Assembly (NCBI GenBank): GCA_937961455.1
Contig: CALGNN010000029.1
Location: 1 to 47,098, forward strand
Length of the DNA stretch: 47,098 bases
Source: an uncultured Saprospiraceae bacterium
GTDB lineage: Bacteria > Bacteroidota > Bacteroidia > Chitinophagales > Saprospiraceae
Direction: 5' to 3'
A program made the position numbers and the translations under genes. How positions within the stretch are numbered: position 1 is the stretch's first letter; every line of letters begins with the position of its first letter. A model generated the notes under the pieces. The model did no database searches. It had not been told where the DNA came from and saw nothing but the letters and a program-made list of their open reading frames with translations. Shown one piece after another: positions 26,631 through 34,694 of the stretch.

Positions 26631-27398
26631 ATGAAATTTATTTTGAATGCTCTACTGATAATATCAATGAGCCTTATTGTTTTTTCTACAGAGCTTTGTG
26701 CTCAATCCAAAGATCAAATTTATTTAGTTCAGATCTATAATGTTCCACTATCAAAATCAGCTCAATATGAATCTGCCATGGAAGCTACTGTTGCCGCAAT
26801 GCACAGCGCTAAAGTTGGGGATGCTGAATGGTATGGATCAAAAATGGATGATGGTAGATATATATACGGTGTGCCGGTAGATAACTATGCTACTTTAGAT
26901 GGAAACTATTGGAAAGAATCCTTAGAAAAAATAGGTCTTGACAATTTTCAAAAATTGACTGATAATATTAATTCAAATATTACTGAGCAAGAAAGCGCCA
27001 TTTATATACACAATGCTGAAAATAGCTATGCACCTGAAGGTGCTAATATAAACTATGATGGCAGCTATCGAAGATGGACATTCTATCAATTCAAACACAA
27101 CCATCAGGCGGAAGTCATGCAATTAGCTGCAGAATTAAAAAATGCCAATACAAAGCATAACTATCCAATCAAATATGATATATATATTGGAGGAATTGGG
27201 ACAGTTAACGGAAGTATAGTGGTTTTGCATACCGCTAATAGTGAAGCAGAATATGTAAGAAAAATGGAGAAATTTTCAGAAAATTTTCCTGAAGAATTAA
27301 TGCCACTTCATAAAAGCGTTCAAGAATTGACTGTTGATATAGATACAGTTACAGGCAGAGGTATTGAAAAGATATCTTTTTACTCACCTGAGGGATAG
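26631..27398 (+). CDS. secreted protein of unknown function
   Basis: The 255-residue protein has a Sec signal (residues 1-24, cleaved near LCAQS). The mature part reads as two related alpha/beta halves, each starting with a strand (IYLVQIYNVP at about 30; RRWTFYQFKHNH at about 150) followed by a helix (SAQYESAMEATVAAMHSAKV; AEVMQLAAELKNANTK), which suggests a duplicated ferredoxin-like (dimeric alpha/beta barrel) fold. That reading is mine and needs a structure model. It sits alone between purL and the aldolase operon and ends at a shared terminator. Confidence 0.65.
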   Translation: MKFILNALLIISMSLIVFSTELCAQSKDQIYLVQIYNVPLSKSAQYESAMEATVAAMHSAKVGDAEWYGSKMDDGRYIYGVPVDNYATLDGNYWKESLEKIGLDNFQKLTDNINSNITEQESAIYIHNAENSYAPEGANINYDGSYRRWTFYQFKHNHQAEVMQLAAELKNANTKHNYPIKYDIYIGGIGTVNGSIVVLHTANSEAEYVRKMEKFSENFPEELMPLHKSVQELTVDIDTVTGRGIEKISFYSPEG

Positions 27399-27400
27399 CT

Positions 27401-27444
27401 AAAAAAAGAAAGCCAATGGTCAAGTACATTGGCTTTCTTTTTTT
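27401..27444. terminator. bidirectional intrinsic terminator
   Basis: A 14-bp stem (AAAGAAAGCCAATG/CATTGGCTTTCTTT) flanked by an A run on the left and a T run on the right, between convergent genes ending at 27398 and 27447. It can stop transcription from both sides. Confidence 0.9.
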
Positions 27445-27446
27445 GA

Positions 27447-28460
27447 TTATTCTTCTTTCGAATTTTTAATATCTAAGGCCACATCTACGATCATATCTTC
27501 TTGCCCTCCTACCATTTTTCGTCTTCCCAATTCCAATAAAATTTCGCGTGTGTCTAGTCCATATTTTTCAGCAGCTCTTTCTGCATGCAACAAAAAGCTA
27601 CTGTATACTCCTGCGTAACCTAAAGACAAGGTTTCTCTATCAACACGCACTGGTCTCTTTTGCAATGGACGGATGACGTCATCAGCTAGATCCATTAATT
27701 GAAACAAATCCGCATTATGCGGAACATCCATTTTATTTAAAACGGCGATTAAGACTTCTAAGGGTGCATTACCTGCTCCTGCTCCCATTCCAGCCAATGA
27801 AGCATCCAATCTATTGGCCCCATACTCCATGGCAACTATCGTGTTAGCCACACCCAAAGAAAGATTGTGATGACAATGGATTCCGATCTCAGTACTATCT
27901 TTGAGCTCATCCGTAAAAGCTTTAATTCTATCAATAACGTCATCCATAAGCAGAGCACCAGCTGAATCTGTTACATACACGCAATCCGCGCCAGCTGATT
28001 CCATAATTTTAGCCTGAGCCGCCAATTTCTTAGGTTCATTCATGTGAGCCATCATGAGAAATCCCCCTACATCCATTCCTAATTTTTTTGCTGCTTCTAT
28101 ATGTTGGGGAGCTATATCAGCTTCTGTGCAATGGGTGGCTATCCTCACTGATGCAACGCCTAAATCTTTGGCCCTTTTTAAATCTTCTATGGTAGCAATG
28201 CCTGGTAATACTAAGGTGGTTAACTTGGCGTGTGACAAATTTTCCGCAATCCCTTCTAACCAATCCCAATCCGTGTGTGAACCAAAACCATAATTGAAGC
28301 TCCCACCAGCCAAGCCATCTCCATGTGAAATTTCAATGGCATCTACCTTGGCTTTATCCAAAGCAATCGCAATTTCTTTTAATTTTTCTTTGTCGTACTG
28401 ATGTCGAATCGCATGCATCCCATCCCGCAAAGTCACATCTTGTATGTAAATCGATTTCAT
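27447..28460 (-). CDS. mhpE: 4-hydroxy-2-oxovalerate aldolase
   Basis: The 337-residue protein of the HMG-CoA lyase-like DRE-TIM family carries [14 protein letters not shown] (7-20, base and metal ligand region), [18 protein letters not shown], and the HxH metal motif [11 protein letters not shown] (about 196-206), plus the C-terminal communication domain that binds the dehydrogenase. It splits 4-hydroxy-2-oxovalerate into pyruvate and acetaldehyde, the second-last step of meta-cleavage pathways. It is the last gene of an operon after mhpF (10-bp gap) and mhpD; aldolase and dehydrogenase normally form a channelling complex. Confidence 0.96.
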   Translation of the reverse strand: MKSIYIQDVTLRDGMHAIRHQYDKEKLKEIAIALDKAKVDAIEISHGDGLAGGSFNYGFGSHTDWDWLEGIAENLSHAKLTTLVLPGIATIEDLKRAKDLGVASVRIATHCTEADIAPQHIEAAKKLGMDVGGFLMMAHMNEPKKLAAQAKIMESAGADCVYVTDSAGALLMDDVIDRIKAFTDELKDSTEIGIHCHHNLSLGVANTIVAMEYGANRLDASLAGMGAGAGNAPLEVLIAVLNKMDVPHNADLFQLMDLADDVIRPLQKRPVRVDRETLSLGYAGVYSSFLLHAERAAEKYGLDTREILLELGRRKMVGGQEDMIVDVALDIKNSKEE

Positions 28461-28470
28461 AATTTAATTT

Positions 28471-29412
28471 CTATTCCTCTTCATTTGAAATGATATTCAT
28501 GACCATTCTTTCTGCACAAGCAAGCGCCGCACTAGTCATGATATCCAAATTGCCTGCATATTCTGGTAAATAATGTGCTGCACCCACAACTTTCAAATAG
28601 ACGGAGGTTTTTAATCCTGACTTCCATCCTAAGCCTTCAATAAAAACAGGATCAGATTCTGGAATATCATCAAATTGGACTTCTTGATGCAATTGAAATC
28701 CTGGAACGTATTTTTGTACACGGTCAACCATTCTGTGAATGCTTGTTCTGACTGCCTCTTTATCTGCAGGTGCACTTAAGGTAAATACGGTGTCTCTCAT
28801 TACGAGTGGAGGTTCTGCAGGATTTAAAATTATGATCGCTTTTCCTTTCTCTGCCCTACCTAGTTTTTCAATCGCTTTGGAAGTAGTTTCGGTAAATTCA
28901 TCAATATTCGCTCTTGTTCCTGGGCCAGCTGATTTACTCGCAATCGAAGCAACGATTTCCCCATAATGCACTTTTGCTATCTGGCTTATTGCCGCAACGA
29001 TTGGTATCGTAGCTTGTCCACCGCATGTGACCATATTTACATTTTGTTCTAAAATATGTTCTTCTAGATTTACTGAAGGTATTACATAGGGCCCTATGGC
29101 AGCCGGTGTTAAATCAATGATTTTCTTATCTGGATACTGCTTCACAACAGACCAATTATAGGCATGTGCTTTTGCCGAAGTGGCATCAAATATTATCTTG
29201 ATATCCTGCCACGCTTTCAATTTTACCAAACCATCAATACCTTTGGCTGTAGTTAGCACACCCATATTTTTTGCTCTTGCAAGACCGTCTGATTTTTTAT
29301 CAATACCTACCATTGCGGTCATCTCTAACTGCTTAGATAGTCGCAATACCTTAATCATCAGATCTGTACCAATATTGCCAGATCCAACGATAGCTACTTT
29401 GGTTTTTTCCAT
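28471..29412 (-). CDS. mhpF: acetaldehyde dehydrogenase (acylating)
   Basis: The 313-residue enzyme has an N-terminal Rossmann motif ([11 protein letters not shown] at 7-17), the catalytic cysteine in [10 protein letters not shown] (about 132), and the [14 protein letters not shown] stretch. It turns acetaldehyde, CoA and NAD+ into acetyl-CoA. It sits between hydratase (3-bp gap) and aldolase, the canonical order of meta-cleavage operons, and should bind the aldolase as a heterotetramer so that acetaldehyde passes through an internal tunnel. Confidence 0.96.
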   Translation of the reverse strand: MEKTKVAIVGSGNIGTDLMIKVLRLSKQLEMTAMVGIDKKSDGLARAKNMGVLTTAKGIDGLVKLKAWQDIKIIFDATSAKAHAYNWSVVKQYPDKKIIDLTPAAIGPYVIPSVNLEEHILEQNVNMVTCGGQATIPIVAAISQIAKVHYGEIVASIASKSAGPGTRANIDEFTETTSKAIEKLGRAEKGKAIIILNPAEPPLVMRDTVFTLSAPADKEAVRTSIHRMVDRVQKYVPGFQLHQEVQFDDIPESDPVFIEGLGWKSGLKTSVYLKVVGAAHYLPEYAGNLDIMTSAALACAERMVMNIISNEEE

Positions 29413-29415
29413 CTA

Positions 29416-30192
29416 TTATTCTTTGAAGTGTACAGACACTTTTGTAAACCCTTCGATATAAGCTTCAACGTGATCGCCTGCTACCACATCCGCAAATTTA
29501 CCTAAAGACCCAGAAAAGATAACTTCCCCAGCCTGCAGCACTTCTCCTCTACTGAGTAATTTTTTTGCAAGCCACAATGTTGCGTTTAGCGGAGAACCTA
29601 GACAGGCGCCACCATAGCCAGAAGATTGTTCTACACCATTAACCGTAAGAGACATTTTACAGCCAACCATATCGAACTCGTCCAAGGTTCGAGGAGAATG
29701 ACCTACAACAAAATGAGAGGAAGATGCATTGTCAGCTATGGTATCTGTTGCCTTAATATTCCAGTTTTTAATTCTACTACCTACAATTTCAATCGCGGGA
29801 AGTGCATAGTCAATCGCGTTCATTAAATCTATGGTGGTCAAGGATGGATCTTCTAAATCTTCTCCTAATACAAAAGCTATTTCAGCTTCGACCTTAGGTT
29901 GCATGAGTTCTGACATGCTAACTGACAAGCCATTTAAAACTTCCATATCATCAAACAAAACACCGTAATCAGGACTGCTAATTCCTAATTGTTTTTGAAC
30001 AACTTCTGTGGTTAGACCAATTTTCTTTCCAACGATTCTAGCTCCAGAATCAAGTTTATTTTGTGTAAGTATGTGTTGGATTTCATAAGCTTTCTCTTCA
30101 TCAGCATCTCCAATAATGTCTCTAATTGGATCAATGGCTTGCTTATTCTTTCTAGCATCAATTAGAAGCTTTGCAATTTCTTGTGCATTCAT
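29416..30192 (-). CDS. mhpD: 2-oxopent-4-enoate hydratase
   Basis: The 258-residue protein belongs to the hydratase/decarboxylase family. The hydratase type is favoured by VGKKIGLTTEVVQKQLGI, SPDYGVLFDDM, PKVEAEIAFVL, ALPAIEIVGSRIKNW, DTIADNASSSHFVVG, GSPLNATLWLAKKL and LQAGEVIFSGSLG, which follow MhpD/DmpE rather than DmpH. It adds water to 2-oxopent-4-enoate to give 4-hydroxy-2-oxovalerate, using a divalent metal. It is cotranscribed with mhpF and mhpE. A paralogue at 32801 looks like the partner decarboxylase. Confidence 0.93.
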   Translation of the reverse strand: MNAQEIAKLLIDARKNKQAIDPIRDIIGDADEEKAYEIQHILTQNKLDSGARIVGKKIGLTTEVVQKQLGISSPDYGVLFDDMEVLNGLSVSMSELMQPKVEAEIAFVLGEDLEDPSLTTIDLMNAIDYALPAIEIVGSRIKNWNIKATDTIADNASSSHFVVGHSPRTLDEFDMVGCKMSLTVNGVEQSSGYGGACLGSPLNATLWLAKKLLSRGEVLQAGEVIFSGSLGKFADVVAGDHVEAYIEGFTKVSVHFKE

Positions 30193-30234
30193 AAATAGGG
30201 TTCAATTTTCAGCAGTCTTGTTGATTTGTAAATT

Positions 30235-30816
30235 CTATTCATTTTTGATATCAAGGACAAATGAGTCAAAGAATTGCTTCATTCGTTCATTGTCATCTTT
30301 ACTGGTTTCGCAAATGGTTTGCATGATATACATTGCATCGTTAACAAGGAAACATTTCATGGTAATAACATTTGCTCCATCTTGAAAATCGACTTTAACT
30401 TTTCGACCTGGAAAACTATTGACTTCGATGGGTTCCTCTGAAATGAGTTTACCACCAACATTAGAAACCGCACCATCTACGGCTCCTCTAAAGATTTGAT
30501 CATGCATGGCTTCCATATCTGAATGAATGGTACCCTCTGGATATTGGGTATAGTTTACCATGTATATTAGGTTGTCTTCTCCTGAAAAACTCGCGTCATG
30601 CATGATAATCGCTAAATTCAAAGGACCTATTTCGGAAGGTATCGTTTGCGTTTGCTCAGTTGGTTCTGCGGGAAAATCAATTTTATATTTATGTTCTTCT
30701 GAGATATAAGTATGCCAATCATCAGCTTGGGCCATCGTTTCATCTTGAGCGAAACTCGTCAAGGAAACAAGCATAAAACTCATACACAAAAGAGAAATAA
30801 TTTTATTAACAGTCAT
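30235..30816 (-). CDS. secreted protein of unknown function upstream of mhpDFE
   Basis: The 193-residue protein has a Sec signal (1-23, TSFAQDE). The mature part starts WHTYISEEHKYKIDFPAEPTEQTQ, a pattern shared with small PsbP-like or DUF1795-like exported proteins, and continues with IYMVNYTQYPEG, PGRKVKVDFQDG and a final helix FFDSFVLDI. It precedes mhpD by 42 bp on the same strand and could be in its operon, though no role in the pathway is apparent. Confidence 0.7.
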   Translation of the reverse strand: MTVNKIISLLCMSFMLVSLTSFAQDETMAQADDWHTYISEEHKYKIDFPAEPTEQTQTIPSEIGPLNLAIIMHDASFSGEDNLIYMVNYTQYPEGTIHSDMEAMHDQIFRGAVDGAVSNVGGKLISEEPIEVNSFPGRKVKVDFQDGANVITMKCFLVNDAMYIMQTICETSKDDNERMKQFFDSFVLDIKNE

Positions 30817-30934
30817 AATGTTTTAGTTATTACTTAAAAAATGTTTCTAAAGATAAATCTTATGATCACTTAAAGACTCAAATTAAGGATACTATTATCC
30901 AATAAGCGTATTTTTATTTTAAAAAATATACCTA

Positions 30935-31393
30935 ATGACAATCAGAAATCTATTTGATCGACAAGGAGTTGAAGAAACCATCCAACGCATCAATCAATTA
31001 AATGAAGAAAGTCAGCCCCTTTGGGGAAAAATGAGTGTTGATCAAATGTTAGCCCATCTTAATGTTTCATACGACATGGATCACACAAACAAATATCAAA
31101 AACCAACGGGAGTTCGTAAATTTTTAGTGAAATTATTTGCTAAAAAGGTGGTCGTTGGAGAAGATCCCTATCCAAAAAATGGAAGAACAGCGCCACAATT
31201 CATCATTTCAGATTCTAGAGATTTTGCGTTCGAAAAGAAAAGACTTATTGAAAATATTCACAAAACTTTTGCTATTGGAGCGGAAGCGTATAATGGAAGG
31301 GCCTCTCATTCCTTTGGACCTTTAAGTACTATAGAATGGAATAATCTTTACTCAAAACATATCGACCACCATTTGACTCAATTTGGAGTATAA
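30935..31393 (+). CDS. DUF1569 (DinB-like four-helix) protein
   Basis: The 152-residue cytoplasmic protein has DUF1569 features: LNEESQPLWGKMSVDQMLAHLNVSYDM (residues 22-48) and a C-terminal WNNLYSKHIDHHLTQFGV with a His pair near the end. DinB-like proteins are metal-binding four-helix bundles, some of them thiol transferases. The histidines at about 41 and 142-147 could form such a site, but the activity is unknown. It is a single gene; its stop is 15 bp from the convergent transporter gene. Confidence 0.85.
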   Translation: MTIRNLFDRQGVEETIQRINQLNEESQPLWGKMSVDQMLAHLNVSYDMDHTNKYQKPTGVRKFLVKLFAKKVVVGEDPYPKNGRTAPQFIISDSRDFAFEKKRLIENIHKTFAIGAEAYNGRASHSFGPLSTIEWNNLYSKHIDHHLTQFGV

Positions 31394-31408
31394 ATGAAGT
31401 CATGATGG

Positions 31409-32671
31409 TTAAAACCAAAGGTGAGATATATAATACACGGCAAAGGCAAACATGGACAACAAGCCAATACCAGCTAAAAGATTCATCCAATTTGTTGGCT
31501 TATATTTAGCAGAAACCTCTGATGATAAAATCGCCTTCCAATTTAATATGGCAATTACAGGAGCTAGGATGAATGAAATGATCGTAGCAAATTCCAACAT
31601 TTGAATTACACTATCCTTTGAAAAAACAAATAATAAAGTAGCTCCAACTCCTATCACCGGAACCATAATCAAATATGCTTTTTCTTGAGTAACAAAACTT
31701 GAATCATCTTCCTCTTTAAAACTCAATAAGCTTTTAACAAAGCATCTTGCCATCGCATCCCAAACTGTAATCAAAGTCCCATAGATCGTCCCAAAAGCAG
31801 CAAGTGCAATGAATGCAAAACTCCAAGAACCTAGGTTCTGCGTAAATACATTGATCAACTTTTGAGAAAATTGCATCGTATTTCCATCAAGCGTATTACC
31901 AGTACCAAAACTTACATAAGCTCCTATTATTAAAAAAATAAATGCCAAAATAGCTGTCATTAAATAGCCCACATTAAAATCCAACAAGACATCATTTAAG
32001 GATGCTTTATTTTTTTCTGACTTATTATTTTCAACAATCCACACACTCAGCATCGTTGATCCTTCCATCCCATTTGGCATCCATCCCAACATACTTATAA
32101 GCAAGATCAATCCAGCTCCCTCAGTAATCTTTGGTGCTTCAAAATTTTCAATAGCTTGTATAGGGCCTTGAGCAATGACTGCAATAAAAATGACAAGCAT
32201 GGTGATTAACAATATCACAGAAACCCATTTTATAATAATCTCAAGCCAATGATATTTACCGATAAGAAGTATCATCATAGTGATCAACATCAATGAACCA
32301 AAAATCATCCATTGAGGCAATTGAATGCCTACACTAATACTTAATAGTCCCGCACTTACCGCCCCAATAGCTCCAGTAACAAAAAACATCTCAACACAGA
32401 TAATAAAAAAGAACAATCCTAACGCCCACTTCCCTTGTTTTCGATAAGCATGAATAAGACTTTTTCCAGTTGCTGCACTATATCTTGGAGCAAAGGCGTA
32501 AAAAGGATATTTTAAAATAAGCGCCAAGAAAATAATCCATAAAAACATTAAGCCATGATGGGCTCCTGCCCTTGTGGATAAAACCAAATGTGAAGTCCCA
32601 ATGGCTGTGCTGGCAAAGAGCAGCCCTGGGCCTAATTTGGATAGTATTCTTTTTATTCGCAATAAAATCAA
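31409..32671 (-). CDS. NRAMP-like transporter with altered metal-site motifs
   Basis: The 420-residue membrane protein has about 11 helices and NRAMP-fold landmarks (LGPGLLFASTAIG in helix 1, TRAGAHHGL after it, LGWMPNGMEG in helix 6). True metal-ion NRAMPs have DPGN in helix 1 and MPH in helix 6; here GTSH (25-28) and MPN (198-200) stand in, so the substrate is probably not the usual manganese or iron. The start is a TTG at 32671 or 32662, with no upstream ATG. It sits between the meta-cleavage operon and the decarboxylase/TDO genes and may import a metabolite for them; that is speculation. Confidence 0.8.
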   Translation of the reverse strand: MILLRIKRILSKLGPGLLFASTAIGTSHLVLSTRAGAHHGLMFLWIIFLALILKYPFYAFAPRYSAATGKSLIHAYRKQGKWALGLFFFIICVEMFFVTGAIGAVSAGLLSISVGIQLPQWMIFGSLMLITMMILLIGKYHWLEIIIKWVSVILLITMLVIFIAVIAQGPIQAIENFEAPKITEGAGLILLISMLGWMPNGMEGSTMLSVWIVENNKSEKNKASLNDVLLDFNVGYLMTAILAFIFLIIGAYVSFGTGNTLDGNTMQFSQKLINVFTQNLGSWSFAFIALAAFGTIYGTLITVWDAMARCFVKSLLSFKEEDDSSFVTQEKAYLIMVPVIGVGATLLFVFSKDSVIQMLEFATIISFILAPVIAILNWKAILSSEVSAKYKPTNWMNLLAGIGLLSMFAFAVYYISHLWF

Positions 32672-32773
32672 AATGTATACAGCATATAGTACAATACAAA
32701 TATCAAATTACTCCAATTCTTTGACTATCCTTTATCGGATTATTACATTTTAATGATGCAATAGCATTAACTT

Positions 32774-32781
32774 TAAGTTTG
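32774..32781 (+). promoter_or_regulatory. putative -7 element of the decarboxylase/TDO unit
   Basis: TAAGTTTG is an exact TAnnTTTG match 19 bp before the TTG start at 32801. No TTG is found at the correct -33 distance. A small inverted repeat (ATGC, AATA, GCAT) lies just upstream at 32755-32766. Confidence 0.35.
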
Positions 32782-32800
32782 ATAAAAAATTAGCACTCCA

Positions 32801-33562
32801 TTGAATTATTTACAAATAGCTGAAGTACTAGACAATGCCTCTCTGTATGCAAAGGCAGTAGAGCAAATTTCCAAGCAAGAAAAATTCGACCTTAATGAGG
32901 CTTATGCGATACAGAGCATTTCGCTTGCTCGCAGATATATACGCGGAGAAAAACTCCTCGGATTAAAGCTGGGATTTACTTCCAAAGCTAAAATGGAACA
33001 GATGGGTGTCCATGACATGATCTGGGGAAGACTTACGGATAAAATGTTGTATCAAGATCAAGGGCAACTTATTAGATCAGAATTCATCCACCCAAGGGCA
33101 GAACCCGAAATCGCATTTAGGATTTCTAAAGATATTACTGAAAACATCAATTTATCTAATGCTAAAGAAGTAGTGGATGGTTTAGCGCTTGCTATTGAAA
33201 TCATCGACTCTAGATATGAAAATTTTTCTTTTTCATTGGAGGATGTCGTTGCTGATAATTGTTCATCAGCAGGATTTTTAATTGGAGCTTGGCAGAGCCC
33301 AGAAAAACAAATTCAAGACATTGGAGTTCGTCTTTTAATCAATAATGAGCTTGCTCATGAAGGGAATTCCAATGCCATACTAGGCAACCCATGGGAATCT
33401 CTCGTAGCCGCTGTAAGACTGGCATTAGAAAATGGAGAAAAACTTAAAGCAGGCAGTATTGTTCTGGCTGGAGCTGCAACGGCTGCAAGTTATATCGAAG
33501 CAGGTCAGCAGGTCTCAGCAGAGGCCGATGGATTTGAATCCATAAGTCTATTTATATCATAA
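32801..33562 (+). CDS. 2-oxo-3-hexenedioate (4-oxalocrotonate) decarboxylase
   Basis: The 253-residue paralogue of mhpD follows the decarboxylase type (DmpH/XylI-like): LGLKLGFTSKAKMEQMGV, AIEIIDSRYENFSFSLEDVVADNCSS, and ADGFESISLFIS at the end. It removes CO2 from 2-oxo-3-hexenedioate, giving 2-oxopent-4-enoate, the substrate of the hydratase at 29416. It starts with TTG; there is no ATG between the upstream in-frame stop and this codon. It is followed 19 bp later by tryptophan 2,3-dioxygenase, which places it in the 2-aminomuconate branch of tryptophan breakdown. Confidence 0.88.
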   Translation: MNYLQIAEVLDNASLYAKAVEQISKQEKFDLNEAYAIQSISLARRYIRGEKLLGLKLGFTSKAKMEQMGVHDMIWGRLTDKMLYQDQGQLIRSEFIHPRAEPEIAFRISKDITENINLSNAKEVVDGLALAIEIIDSRYENFSFSLEDVVADNCSSAGFLIGAWQSPEKQIQDIGVRLLINNELAHEGNSNAILGNPWESLVAAVRLALENGEKLKAGSIVLAGAATAASYIEAGQQVSAEADGFESISLFIS

Positions 33563-33581
33563 AGAAATTTGAAAAAGACAA

Positions 33582-34694
33582 ATGAAAAAATCAGAAAAAT
33601 ATAGTTCTATTCACTATCACAAGTATTTGGAATTAGATAAATTATTGTCTGCACAAATACCGAGAAGTGGACAGTTTGAAGAGAAGGCGGCCCATGATGA
33701 AACCCTATTCATCATAATGCATCAAGTGTATGAGCTGTGGTTTAAACAAATCATTCATGAACTGGATTCCGTTTGCAATATGTTTCGTGAGAAGGCTGTC
33801 AATGAAGAAAACATGAACATGTCCGTCTTGCGATTGAAAAGGGTTTCAGAAATTTTGGAGTTGGTGATCAAACAGATATTTGTAATGGAGACATTGACAC
33901 CCTTAGACTTCATGGACTTTAGAAATTATCTTTTTCCTGCTTCTGGATTTCAAAGTTTGCAGTTTCGTGTCATAGAATCAGTCTTGGGATTGAGAGAAGA
34001 AGATCGCTTAACCTACAATGGCCACTCATATAAAATTGTATTCAACGAAGAACAGAAAAAAAGACTCGATGATGTAAATGCTGGAGGAAGTCTTTTTGAA
34101 CTTATAGAGGATTGGTTGGAGCGCACACCTTTCTTAAAATTTGAAAATTTCAATTTCTTGGAGGCTTATAAAGAAGCCATCCAAAAAATGTTAGATAGAG
34201 AAAAAGCAGCCATTGAAGCCACAGATATTCTTTCTCCCAAAATGAAAGAATTACGGCTAAAAATGTTGGGCACCAATGATAGTTATTTTAAGCGTGTCCT
34301 TTCAAAAGAAGAACACGAGCGATTGGTAGCAGAGGGCACATGTCGACTTTCTTATAAAGCAACCTTAGCTGCCTTGCTGATCAATTTGTACCGAGAAAAA
34401 CCCATATTAAATGTTCCATATAATCTGTTGATGGAATTGATGAACATTGATGAGTTGCTGACCAGCTGGAGGTATCGACATGCACAAATGGTCATGAGAA
34501 TGATCGGAAATAAAGTTGGTACAGGTGGATCAAGTGGTCATGATTATTTAGCCATGACAGCAGAAAAGCACAAAGTATTCAAAGATCTTCATAATATATC
34601 TTCATTACTTATTCCACGTTCAGACTTGCCAGATTTACCTAAGGAGTTAAATGAGGAATTGGGATTCTATTATACTTTCAATAAAAACAATTAA
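33582..34694 (+). CDS. kynA: tryptophan 2,3-dioxygenase
   Basis: The 370-residue heme enzyme opens the indole ring of L-tryptophan to N-formylkynurenine. The signatures are unmistakable: HDETLFIIMHQVYELWFKQ (distal His at 38), PLDFMDFRNYLFPASGFQS, WRYRHAQMVMRMIG (heme-ligand His) and GTGGSSGHDYL. It is longer than the compact Xanthomonas enzyme. It is cotranscribed with the decarboxylase. No formamidase, kynurenine monooxygenase or kynureninase is in the window, so the middle steps lie elsewhere. It ends in a 4-bp overlap with the convergent receptor gene of the heme locus. Confidence 0.97.
   Translation: MKKSEKYSSIHYHKYLELDKLLSAQIPRSGQFEEKAAHDETLFIIMHQVYELWFKQIIHELDSVCNMFREKAVNEENMNMSVLRLKRVSEILELVIKQIFVMETLTPLDFMDFRNYLFPASGFQSLQFRVIESVLGLREEDRLTYNGHSYKIVFNEEQKKRLDDVNAGGSLFELIEDWLERTPFLKFENFNFLEAYKEAIQKMLDREKAAIEATDILSPKMKELRLKMLGTNDSYFKRVLSKEEHERLVAEGTCRLSYKATLAALLINLYREKPILNVPYNLLMELMNIDELLTSWRYRHAQMVMRMIGNKVGTGGSSGHDYLAMTAEKHKVFKDLHNISSLLIPRSDLPDLPKELNEELGFYYTFNKNN

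Noticed and set aside
27447-30192. Operon as part of a phenylpropionate (mhp) or phenol (dmp) pathway
   Set aside because: No ring-cleaving dioxygenase of those routes is nearby, while the DmpH-type decarboxylase sits with tryptophan dioxygenase.
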